Assembly (NCBI GenBank): GCA_019683855.1
Contig: JADGHP010000006.1
Coordinates: 1 to 33,694 of the forward strand
Direction of reading: 5' to 3'
Length of the DNA: 33,694 nucleotides
From: Thermoleophilia bacterium
Lineage (GTDB): Bacteria > Actinomycetota > Thermoleophilia > Gaiellales > Gaiellaceae
Part shown: positions 8,450 through 15,271 of the stretch, in pieces
How positions within the stretch are numbered: position 1 is the first letter of the stretch
Layout of the letters: every line of letters starts with the position of its first letter
The notes under the pieces: generated by a model
Seen by the model: only the letters and a program-made list of their open reading frames with translations
Told to the model about the DNA's origin: nothing
Database searches by the model: none
Made by a program: the position numbers and the translations under genes

Positions 8450-9318
8450 TGTCCGCGGGGCCCGGTATCTCCGCGGCGGCCGCCGAGCCGGTCAACCACG
8501 CCCGCCGGGTGATCGTCGCGTGGCTCGTGCTGAGCGTGATCGCGACGCCGCTCGTGGCCGTCTTCCTCGGCCCCGCGATCCCGCCCGGCAACGGCAGCGA
8601 CGAGGCGAGTCAGCAGGTCTTCGACAACCAGGTGATGACGGCCGTGATCACGCCGATCCTCTGCCTGCTCGTCGTCTTCTTCGCCTACGCGCTGACGCGC
8701 TTCCGCGCCCAGGCGGGCGAGGCCGCGCTCGACGGGCCGCCGCTGCGCAACGAGCCGCGCGTCCAGGCGCTCTGGGTGGCGGCGACCGGCCTGATCGTCC
8801 TCGGGCTCGCCGGCTTCGGCACGTTCGAGCTGCTGGAGACGGGCGCCGGCGGCGGCCAGGGCCCGAGCCCGATCGCCGAGCCAGGCGGCACGAAGAAGAA
8901 GCTCGAGGTGCAGGTGATCGCGCAGCAGTGGCAGTTCACGTACCGCTACCCGTCGCTCGGCGGGCTGGAGAGCGCGCAGCTCGTGCTGCCCGCCCACACC
9001 GACGTCGCGCTCCACGTCACCTCGCTCGACGCCGTCCACTCGTTCTGGGCCTACGAGCTCGGCGTGAAGGCGGACGCGAACCCCGGCGTCGACAACGTCG
9101 CCTACGTGGAGACGAAGGGGCCTCGCGTCTTCCACGTCCGCTGCGCCGAGCTGTGCGGACTCTGGCACGGCTACATGTTCAACAACGGCCTGGTGGTCGA
9201 CGCCGCCGACTTCTCCCGCTGGGCGGCGAGCGAGCGGAAGAACTTCGCCCCGGTCGCCAAGTACATGCCCGCGTACTCGCACACCTACCTGCCCGAGCCG
9301 CAGAGGAGGGCTGGATGA
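8449..9318 (+). CDS. coxB: Cytochrome c oxidase subunit II (CuA subunit)
   Basis: 289 residues with two transmembrane helices (about residues 24-46 and 63-85 by hydropathy, with another hydrophobic stretch near 105-125) and a C-terminal cupredoxin domain. The binuclear CuA site is complete: His197 in AVHSFW and CAELCGLWHGYM giving Cys232, Glu234, Cys236, His240 and Met243. QWQFTYRYP holds the aromatic entry patch for electrons from the donor. It has no fused cytochrome c domain, so electrons must come from a separate carrier, for which the nearby sulfocyanin is a candidate. The start overlaps the preceding stop by one base and its own stop overlaps coxA (ATGA). Confidence 0.93.
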   Translation: MSAGPGISAAAAEPVNHARRVIVAWLVLSVIATPLVAVFLGPAIPPGNGSDEASQQVFDNQVMTAVITPILCLLVVFFAYALTRFRAQAGEAALDGPPLRNEPRVQALWVAATGLIVLGLAGFGTFELLETGAGGGQGPSPIAEPGGTKKKLEVQVIAQQWQFTYRYPSLGGLESAQLVLPAHTDVALHVTSLDAVHSFWAYELGVKADANPGVDNVAYVETKGPRVFHVRCAELCGLWHGYMFNNGLVVDAADFSRWAASERKNFAPVAKYMPAYSHTYLPEPQRRAG

Positions 9319-11204
9319 CGACGATGGCCGCAACGCTCCGCGCGCCCCTGTGGCGACGCCTGGTCGGCTTCAACCTGCTGACGGCGATCGTGCTGGGCGT
9401 CGGCGGCTGGTACGCCGGCTGGTTCGGCGCGCGCGCGATCGTCGGCCCGAGCCTCGACTACTTCGCCGACGTCGACTACAACGAGCTCTCGGTCTTCCTC
9501 GCCTACCTGGGCGGCGTCGTCGGCTTCCTCGCGGGCCTCGGCTTCCTCAACTACCCGCTGGCCCGGCTGCGCGGCTACCCGCCGTCGCTGCGCGAGAAGG
9601 AGACGGAGGGGATCGGCCGCTACTTCAGCCTCTGCACCGACCACAAGGTCGTGGGCATCCAGTACCTGTGGGGGATCGGGCTGTTCTTCTTCATCGGCGG
9701 CCTGAACGCGATGCTCATCCGCTTCGAGCTTTTGCGCCCGAACCACCAGGCGTTCCCGGCGGGCACGTACCTGACGCTCGTCGGCCTGCACGGGACGATG
9801 ATGATGGGGATGATGACGAGCGGGATCCTGGGCCCGTTCGGCAACTACCTCGTCCCGATCATGATCGGCGCCCGCCGGATGGCGTTCCCGCGCATCGAGG
9901 CGCTCACCTTCTGGCTGCTGATGGCGGCAGGGGCGATCCTCGAGACGACGATCTTCTTCGGCGGCTTCCCGACCGGCTGGACGGGCTACGTGCCGCTCGC
10001 CAACGAGGCGAACCCGGGGATGGACAACTACATCCTCTTCTTCGCCCTCGTCGGGATCTCGATGACGCTGCTCGGGCTGAACATGATCGCGACGATCGTG
10101 ACGATGCGCGCGCCCGGGCTGACCTGGACGCGACTGCCGATCTTCGTCTGGGGGGTGCTCTCGACCTCGACCCTGATGGTGCTCGCGGCGCCGGTGCTCG
10201 TCGCCACGCTCTCGATGGAGGCGCTCGACCGCACGGCGCAGACGAGCTTCTTCGTCGCCGGGGCGGGCGGCAGCAACTACCTGTACGAGAACCTCTTCTG
10301 GGTGTTCGGCCACCCGGAGGTGTACATCCTCGCCTTGCCGGGCTTCGCGATCGTGCTCGAGCTGCTGCCCGTGTTCGCCCGCAAGCCGCTCTGGGGCTAC
10401 CGGCTCGCGGTCGCCGGGCTGCTCGGCGTGACGCTCCTCTCGTGGCTCGTCTGGCAGCACCACCTGTTCGTGAGCGGGATCAACGGCGACCTGCGGCCGT
10501 TCTACATGCTCTCCACCGAGCTGATCTCGATCCCGACCGGCTTCACCTTCGTCTGCGGGATGATGACCCTCTGGCGCGGGCGGATCCGCTACTCGGTGCC
10601 GATGCTCTTCTGCCTCGCCTGGTTCTTCAACTTCCTGCTCGGCGGGCTCTCCGGCGTCTTTCTCTCCGACGTCCCGAGCGACGTGACGACCCACGGCAGC
10701 TTCTTCTCGATGGCCCACTTCCACTACACGATCATGGGCGGGCTCGTGTTCGCGTTCTTCGCCGCCATCTACTACTGGGTGCCGAAGATGACCGGCTTCC
10801 AGCTCAACGAGCGGCTCGGGAAGATCCACTTCTGGACGATGTTCCTCTTCTTCAACTCGACGTTCATGCCGCTCTTCGCCGCCGGGTTCCTCGGCCAGCC
10901 GCGGCGCGTCGTCACCTACCCGCAGGGGCTCCAGTTCCTGAACGACTGGGTGTCCGTCTCGGCGTTCTGCCTCGGGGCGAGCCTGCTGCTCTTCCTCTTC
11001 AACCTCGTCTACTCGCTCGCCTTCGCGAAGGTGCCGGCGGAGGCGAACCCGTGGCGGTCGAAGTCGATCGAGTTCCAGCTCCCCTCGCCGGTGCCGGTGC
11101 ACAACTTCGACCGGATCCCCGTCTTCTCGAGCGATCCGTACGGCTACGGCGAGGCGCCGGCCCCCGTCGTGGCGCCGGCGGGCGCACCCGCAGGGAGGAG
11201 CTGA
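9315..11204 (+). CDS. coxA: Haem-copper oxidase subunit I, divergent proton channels
   Basis: 629 residues; catalytic subunit reducing O2 to water. An extra N-terminal region of about 100 residues with two hydrophobic segments precedes the core. All metal ligands are visible: His159 (GLHGTMMMG), His333 with cross-linked Tyr337 (GHPEVYI), His382 and His383 (WQHHL), His468 and His470 (AHFHY). The HPEVY Glu335 marks an A1-like core. However, the D-channel entry Asp of the usual GAPDMAFPRxN is Arg188 (GARRMAFPRIEA), the next channel Asn is Glu195, the K-channel Lys in PTGxK is Thr411 (PTGFTF), and the Mg-site Asp after the conserved His is Gly461. ATG 9315 overlaps the coxB stop; a second Met is three codons later. 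Confidence 0.93.
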   Translation: MTTMAATLRAPLWRRLVGFNLLTAIVLGVGGWYAGWFGARAIVGPSLDYFADVDYNELSVFLAYLGGVVGFLAGLGFLNYPLARLRGYPPSLREKETEGIGRYFSLCTDHKVVGIQYLWGIGLFFFIGGLNAMLIRFELLRPNHQAFPAGTYLTLVGLHGTMMMGMMTSGILGPFGNYLVPIMIGARRMAFPRIEALTFWLLMAAGAILETTIFFGGFPTGWTGYVPLANEANPGMDNYILFFALVGISMTLLGLNMIATIVTMRAPGLTWTRLPIFVWGVLSTSTLMVLAAPVLVATLSMEALDRTAQTSFFVAGAGGSNYLYENLFWVFGHPEVYILALPGFAIVLELLPVFARKPLWGYRLAVAGLLGVTLLSWLVWQHHLFVSGINGDLRPFYMLSTELISIPTGFTFVCGMMTLWRGRIRYSVPMLFCLAWFFNFLLGGLSGVFLSDVPSDVTTHGSFFSMAHFHYTIMGGLVFAFFAAIYYWVPKMTGFQLNERLGKIHFWTMFLFFNSTFMPLFAAGFLGQPRRVVTYPQGLQFLNDWVSVSAFCLGASLLLFLFNLVYSLAFAKVPAEANPWRSKSIEFQLPSPVPVHNFDRIPVFSSDPYGYGEAPAPVVAPAGAPAGRS

Positions 11205-11211
11205 GGCGGCC

Positions 11212-11904
11212 ATGAGCAGCGCCCCGCTCGCGCAGGAGAGCACCGACTACGCCGTCGTCGAGGGCGAGCCGCCGGAGCTGCTCGGGCGCAACCTCGTCGC
11301 CGCCGCGCACCTGCTCGCGAGCGCGACGGCGTTCTTCTTCCTCTCCTTCGTCTTCGCCTACTTCTACCTCCGCTCGCTGGCGAGCGGCGCCATGTGGAAG
11401 CCAAGAGGGGTGGACGCCTCGATCGCGTGGGGAACGGTGGTCACCGCCTGCGTCGCCGTGAGCGCGATCCTCGTCCAACGCGGGTTGGCCGACCACCGCG
11501 CGGGCCGCCGCCCCGAGTGGCGCCGCAAGGGCCTCGCGGCGCTCCTGCTCGGGGCGGCGGCGCTCGTGCTCCAGGCGATCGCCTGGACGCAGCAGAGCTT
11601 CGGCCCGAGCGACGGCGGCTTCGCGAGCGTCTACTTCGGGTGGACGGCGTTCCTGTTTTTGTTCGTGCTGGGGACGATGGTCTGGCTCGAGATGGTGCTC
11701 GCCACCTCGTACCGCTACCGCGGCTTCGCCGCCGGCACGACCGAGGTGGCGCCCGGCGAGGCGTCCGGCGACCCGTACCGCAGCGGCGCGGACATCCGCG
11801 ACCCGGTCTCGCTCATCCGCGCCGAGCTCGAGGCGCTGAGCTTCTACTGGGCCTTCCTGGCGGGGATCGTCGTCCTCACCTGGATCGTTCTCTACCTCCT
11901 GTAG
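11212..11904 (+). CDS. coxC: Cytochrome c oxidase subunit III
   Basis: 230 residues, five predicted transmembrane helices, matching the short bacterial form of subunit III, which stabilises subunit I. It begins after a hydrophilic leader with LLASATAFFFLSFVFAYFYLRS, contains DASIAWGTVVTACVAVSAILVQRG and FGWTAFLFLFVLGTMVWLEM, and ends with EALSFYWAFLAGIVVLTW, the usual last helix. An AGGGAGGAG stretch about 10-15 bases upstream supports the ATG. A seven-base gap separates it from coxA and three bases from the next gene, so it belongs to the same transcript. Confidence 0.9.
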   Translation: MSSAPLAQESTDYAVVEGEPPELLGRNLVAAAHLLASATAFFFLSFVFAYFYLRSLASGAMWKPRGVDASIAWGTVVTACVAVSAILVQRGLADHRAGRRPEWRRKGLAALLLGAAALVLQAIAWTQQSFGPSDGGFASVYFGWTAFLFLFVLGTMVWLEMVLATSYRYRGFAAGTTEVAPGEASGDPYRSGADIRDPVSLIRAELEALSFYWAFLAGIVVLTWIVLYLL

Positions 11905-11907
11905 CCC

Positions 11908-12741
11908 GTGTCGGCGCCGCCGCTCCTCGTCTGCGTCGCGGCAGCCGCCCTGTACGCGCTCGGCGGCCACGGACGCGTCGGGGGAGCGGGCAGGGGCCGG
12001 CGCCGGCGCGACGCGGCCTTCTACAGCGGGGTGCTCGTCCTGCTCGCGGCGCTCGAGCCGCCGGTCGACACGCTCGCCGACCGGTCGTTCGCGATGCACA
12101 TGACCCAGCACGTGCTGCTGCTCACCGTCGCGCCGCCGCTGCTCCTGCTGGGGCGGCCGTGGCCGCGGATGTGGATGCCGTTCCCGCCCACGGCGAGGCG
12201 CGCGGCCGCGCGCGGGCTCGCCCACGGCCGCTCCACCGCATGGCTCCGCCTCGCCGGACGCACGCTCGCTCGGCCCCCGGTCGCGCTCGCGGCGATGAGC
12301 GCCGCGCTCGCCGTCTGGCACCTGCCCGCCCTCTACGACGCCGCGATCGAGAGCGGCGCCGTCCACGTGCTCGAGCACCTCTCGTTCGTCGGCACCGCGC
12401 TCCTCTTCTGGGGGCCGCTGCTCGAGGCGCCGCCCGTGCGAGCCCGGGTCGACCACCTCCGTCGCGCCGCCTGGTTCGCGCTCGCCTGCCTGCCGGGATG
12501 GGTGCTCGCGCTCGTGCTCGCGTACGCGTCCACGCCGCTCTACGCCGCCTACGCGTCGCTGCCGCACCGCCCGGGCGGCCTGAGCGCGCTCGGCGACCAG
12601 CAGGTGGCGGCCGGCGTGATGTGGGTGCCCGGCTCGCTCCCGTACCTCGTCGCCGCCGTCTTCTTCGTCTACCGCTGGCTCGAGCCCGGCCCCGGTGCGC
12701 CGGCCGCCGAGCCCCGACCCGAGGAGCTCTCATGGACGTGA
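11908..12741 (+). CDS. ctaG: CtaG-like cytochrome c oxidase assembly factor (caa3_CtaG family)
   Basis: 277 residues, multi-pass membrane protein of the caa3-type CtaG family, proposed to help copper insertion or oxidase maturation. Seen features are family hallmarks: HMTQHVLLLTVAPPLLLLG, LAVWHLPALYDAA, VHVLEHLSFVGTALLFWGPLL, TPLYAAYASLP and DQQVAAGVMWVPGSLPYL. The conserved His residues in these segments lie in or near membrane helices. The GTG at 11908 follows coxC by three bases. The last 10 bases overlap the next small gene. It is not the unrelated Cox11-type CtaG. Confidence 0.88.
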   Translation: MSAPPLLVCVAAAALYALGGHGRVGGAGRGRRRRDAAFYSGVLVLLAALEPPVDTLADRSFAMHMTQHVLLLTVAPPLLLLGRPWPRMWMPFPPTARRAAARGLAHGRSTAWLRLAGRTLARPPVALAAMSAALAVWHLPALYDAAIESGAVHVLEHLSFVGTALLFWGPLLEAPPVRARVDHLRRAAWFALACLPGWVLALVLAYASTPLYAAYASLPHRPGGLSALGDQQVAAGVMWVPGSLPYLVAAVFFVYRWLEPGPGAPAAEPRPEELSWT

Positions 12742-12860
12742 TCGCCTCGCACTTCCTCGCCGGCGCGATCCTCTCCTGGGCGCTGCCCATCGCCCTGCTC
12801 GTCGCGATCGGCGTCTACTGGACGGTGCTCGTTCGCCGCCGCTCGGGCGGAGGCGCGTGA
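12732..12860 (+). CDS. 42-residue single-pass membrane peptide at the end of the oxidase operon
   Basis: Short ORF overlapping the end of ctaG by 10 bases. The peptide starts MDVIASHFLAGAILSWALP, has one hydrophobic helix (residues 9-33) and a basic tail VRRRSGGG, predicting an N-out, C-in orientation. Position and size resemble the small accessory (subunit IV-like) peptides found in oxidase operons. GAGGAG lies just before the ATG. There is no similarity I can name. Codon choice is GC-rich at third positions like its neighbours, supporting a real gene. Confidence 0.6.
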   Translation: MDVIASHFLAGAILSWALPIALLVAIGVYWTVLVRRRSGGGA

Positions 12861-12930
12861 CCGGGACTCCTCGCCGGATGAGCGTGGCGGCGGCGCTCGA
12901 CCCGCTCGTCTGAGCCTCCCGCCGGCGCTC

Positions 12931-13401
12931 CTACCGGGCGCGGAGGTCCTCGACCTTCGGCTCGCCGCGCTTCACGATCTTCAGCACGTCGTACATGCGC
13001 GCCTGCTCGTGGCCGGGGACGAGGCAGGCGAAGCGGAAGACCCCGGTGCGCGAGGCGCGGAAGGAGAAGCGGGCGGTGCGGCCGTGGGCGAGGCCCTGGA
13101 GCGGCTGCGGGGTGGCGGCGCCCGGGAAAGCCGGCCTTCTCGCCAGCGGGCCCCGGACGACCGCGCACGAGTGGCGCAGCGCGCCCCGGTTCGTGCACGT
13201 GACCCGCACGCGCCAGCCGAGCGGCACGGTCACCATCAGCTCCCCGCGCGCGTAGCCGTCGAAGTCGAAGCCGTTGTTGGTGGCGTCGTAGCCGGCGACG
13301 AGCGTCACCTCGACGACGCGGGCGCTCGCGTCGACCCGCAGGAACCGGCGCGGGTCGGGCTTCCCGGCGACCGTGGCCGCGGCGAGTGCGACGGCGAGCA
13401 C
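12931..13401 (-). CDS. Sulfocyanin-like blue copper protein
   Basis: 156 residues, with a short hydrophobic N-terminus (residues 1-13) likely to be a signal or anchor. The fold motifs match the sulfocyanin/rusticyanin group: NNGFDFDGYARGELMVTVP.GW followed by a type 1 copper site with His77 (LRHSCAVV) and CLVPGHEQARM giving Cys126, His131 and Met136. Such proteins carry electrons to haem-copper oxidases in Sulfolobales. Here it is convergent with the oxidase operon, 70 bases beyond its last gene, so it is a plausible donor to the CuA subunit. The GTG at 13401 is a best guess; TACGAT at 13411-13416 lies 9 bases upstream and would give a nearly leaderless mRNA. Confidence 0.8.
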   Translation of the reverse strand: MLAVALAAATVAGKPDPRRFLRVDASARVVEVTLVAGYDATNNGFDFDGYARGELMVTVPLGWRVRVTCTNRGALRHSCAVVRGPLARRPAFPGAATPQPLQGLAHGRTARFSFRASRTGVFRFACLVPGHEQARMYDVLKIVKRGEPKVEDLRAR

Positions 13402-13430
13402 GAGACCGCCATCGTAGCCCGGGCGTTGCA

Positions 13431-13463
13431 GCGGAAGGGTCCCCCGCGCCGGGGCCCTTCCGC
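13431..13463. other. Strong GC-rich hairpin upstream of the sulfocyanin gene
   Basis: Inverted repeat GCGGAAGGG / CCCTTCCGC continuing into CCCC/GGGG with one bulged T, 13 pairs in all around a six-base loop. It lies in the 225-base divergent gap between the sulfocyanin-like gene (-) and htrA (+). It is not followed by a T-tract. I see no strong promoter in this gap other than TACGAT at 13411-13416 and a GC-poor stretch just before htrA. Confidence 0.45.
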
Positions 13464-13626
13464 CGCTCGCGGGCGCGGCCGGGGCGAGGGCGGGCAGCGC
13501 GGCGGCGCGGCTCGAGCCCCTCCACTCGCCCGCGCGCCTCTAACAGAACGCTCACGAGGCTCTCATCTCGTTCCTAGATGGAATGGGCACGATAGGGGCA
13601 CACGCCCAGAAGGAGAGATCGACCAG

Positions 13627-14730
13627 ATGAACCCTGACTCCCTCGCCCACCGCCTCCTGCGGCGCGGCGCGCCGCTCGTCGCGGCGGCCGCGATCGGCGC
13701 CGGGACGGGAGCCGGCGTCTACGCGCTCACGAACGACTCGAACGGCGGCGGCTCTGCGACGCAGGCGGTGCCGACCGCCATCGTCCCCGCGCAGTCCACC
13801 GCGGCCAAGGCGACGGCCACGCCGTTGACGCAGATCTACAAGCAAGCGACCCCCGGCGTGGTCGACATCACCGTCGACGCGACCGCCCCCGACGCGTTCG
13901 GCTTCCCCGGCAGGCAGCAGACGCAGTCGGAGGGCTCCGGCTTCGTGATCGACACGAAGGGCGACATCGTCACGAACCAGCACGTCGTCGACGGAGCCAC
14001 CTCCATCACCGTCCGCTTCCAGTCGGGCAAGCGGGTGAAGGCGACGCTCGTCGGCGTCGACAAGTCGACCGACATCGCCGTGATCAAGGTCGACGTGCCC
14101 GCGTCGCAGCTGCACCCGCTCGCGCTCGGCAGCTCCGCCGGCGTCCAGCCCGGGCAGCAAGTCGTCGCGATCGGCAGCCCGTTCGGCCTGCCCGGGACGA
14201 TGACGGCGGGGATCGTCAGCGCGATCAACCGCACGATCACCGCCCCGAACCGCTTCTCGATCGCGGGCACCATCCAGACGGACGCCGCGATCAACCACGG
14301 CAACTCGGGCGGCCCGCTGATCGACGTCGCGACCGGGAAGGTGATCGGCGTCAACGCGCAGATCGAGAGCGACTCGGGCGGCAACGACGGCGTCGGCTTC
14401 GCGATCCCGATCGACTCGGTGAAGAACGTCGCGAGCACGCTGATCGCCGGGGGGACGGTCAAGCACGCGTATCTCGGCGTCACGATCGCCGACGCGACGA
14501 CCGGCGCCGGCGCGCGCGTCACCTCGGTCGTCGCCGACTCGCCCGCCGCCAAGGCCGGGCTCCAGGCAGGCGACGTGATCACCGCCGTCGACGGCGCGAG
14601 CATCAGCGGCACCGACGATCTCACCTCGATCCTCGCGCGGCACTCCCCCGGCGACAAGGTCACGCTCACCGTCGACCGCAACGGGACGACGAAGCAGCTC
14701 ACCGTCACCCTCGGCACGCAACCCTCCTAG
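13627..14730 (+). CDS. HtrA/DegP-like serine protease with C-terminal PDZ domain
   Basis: 367 residues. A basic N-terminus and hydrophobic segment (about residues 15-34) anchor it in the membrane, followed by a low-complexity Thr/Ala linker and a trypsin-like domain outside the membrane. The catalytic triad is His119 (TNQHVVDGA), Asp149 (DKSTDIAVIKV) and Ser227 (NHGNSGGPL). One PDZ domain (about 275-365) contains YLGV, ADSPAAKAGLQAGDVI and GDKVTLTVDRNG. A role in quality control of exported proteins is expected from the family. AAGGAG at 13610-13615 supports the ATG at 13627. The gene stands alone; 28 bases after the stop there is a perfect 17-base-arm hairpin. Confidence 0.93.
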   Translation: MNPDSLAHRLLRRGAPLVAAAAIGAGTGAGVYALTNDSNGGGSATQAVPTAIVPAQSTAAKATATPLTQIYKQATPGVVDITVDATAPDAFGFPGRQQTQSEGSGFVIDTKGDIVTNQHVVDGATSITVRFQSGKRVKATLVGVDKSTDIAVIKVDVPASQLHPLALGSSAGVQPGQQVVAIGSPFGLPGTMTAGIVSAINRTITAPNRFSIAGTIQTDAAINHGNSGGPLIDVATGKVIGVNAQIESDSGGNDGVGFAIPIDSVKNVASTLIAGGTVKHAYLGVTIADATTGAGARVTSVVADSPAAKAGLQAGDVITAVDGASISGTDDLTSILARHSPGDKVTLTVDRNGTTKQLTVTLGTQPS

Positions 14731-14757
14731 CGGCTCCCTCCCCGCACGCGCCCAGAA

Positions 14758-14794
14758 GGGCCATGTCCCCTGACCGGGTCAGGGGACATGGCCC
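14758..14794. repeat. Perfect 17-base inverted repeat with 3-base loop
   Basis: Arms GGGCCATGTCCCCTGAC and its exact complement around CGG. It lies between htrA (+) and a small gene on the minus strand whose stop codon falls within it. It has no T-tract, but the symmetric hairpin could end transcription from both sides. Alternatively, it is a REP-type palindrome: the inner TGACCGGGTCA resembles the GTC/GAC cores at 2774-2788 and 16784-16809. Confidence 0.75.
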
Positions 14795-15024
14795 GCGCGG
14801 ACGGCGCGGCGGTCGCGCGGGCGCGCGCGGCGAAGCTGCTCGACGACAGCGAAGAGGCCGAGCACGCGTCGCGTGAGCAAGGTCGCGGCGTCGTCGTCGC
14901 CGCCGAACGGGAAGCCGGCCTTCTCCGCGTCGCTATCCCGCGGGAAGAGCAGAACCTCGGCCGCGGGAGCCGCGCGTACCGATCTCAGCGCCGCGACGCG
15001 CAGCAGCAGCGACGGTGGCCGCAC
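14779..15024 (-). CDS. Small hypothetical protein
   Basis: Up to 81 residues from a GTG at 15024; the true start is uncertain and may lie nearer base 14970. The credible part begins EVLLFPRDSDAEKAGFPFGG and continues DDDAATLLTRRVLGLFAVVE, with very high G/C at third positions and a balanced amino acid content, unlike a shadow frame. I do not recognise the family. It would be the second gene of a minus-strand pair, overlapping the upstream gene by about 40 bases if the GTG is right. Its stop TGA lies in the 14758-14794 hairpin. Confidence 0.4.
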   Translation of the reverse strand: MRPPSLLLRVAALRSVRAAPAAEVLLFPRDSDAEKAGFPFGGDDDAATLLTRRVLGLFAVVEQLRRARPRDRRAVRAGHVP

Positions 15025-15137
15025 CGCGGACACGCGCGGGGCCGCAGCTCGAGCCTGCGCTTGCCGAGACCGGCGACCACCATCAGCCAGCCGGCGAGGA
15101 GCGTCGGCAGAATCGTCACGAGGGGCGTCTGGCTCAT
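14985..15137 (-). CDS. Small membrane protein with C-terminal zinc-ribbon-like cysteines
   Basis: 50 residues from ATG 15137 (an in-frame ATG at 15173 would add 12 residues). One transmembrane helix (about residues 5-23, LVTILPTLLAGWLMVVAGLG) is followed by KRRLELRPR and a Cys cluster CPRCGHRRCCC. The helix-then-CPxCG layout suggests a short membrane-anchored zinc-knuckle protein; the exact family is not known to me. It is divergent from the DHA2 exporter, with starts about 90 bases apart. The length is below most gene-finder limits, so it should be treated as likely but unproven. Confidence 0.45.
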   Translation of the reverse strand: MSQTPLVTILPTLLAGWLMVVAGLGKRRLELRPRACPRCGHRRCCCASRR

Positions 15138-15214
15138 CGCCTCCAGCGTGCCGCGCCGGCGCTTCGTCGACATCCGACGTGGCGCGGATCCGGCTGCGGC
15201 CGAGTACGGAGCCG

Positions 15215-15271
15215 TAGGATCCGAGGATGATACGACCCGTCGTCTCCGCCCCCGTGCTCGCGCGCCGGTGA
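15215..15271 (+). promoter_or_regulatory. TAGGAT -10 element and 14-codon leader ORF coupled to the exporter
   Basis: TAGGAT (15215-15220) is followed six bases later by ATG 15227, a spacing that would make the mRNA begin at the ATG. The ORF encodes MIRPVVSAPVLARR and its TGA (15269-15271) overlaps the exporter GTG (15268-15270). This suggests a leaderless leader peptide that hands ribosomes to the exporter gene. The -35 region is not recognisable. Confidence 0.4.

Noticed and set aside
9285-11243. A 652-codon open frame antisense to coxA
   Set aside because: Very charged, low-complexity translation opposite a gene with full metal-ligand motifs; a GC-bias shadow.
12857-12913. An 18-codon ORF overlapping the end of the 42-residue peptide gene
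   Set aside because: Too short to judge, no hydrophobic or motif content; could be a gene remnant but nothing supports it.
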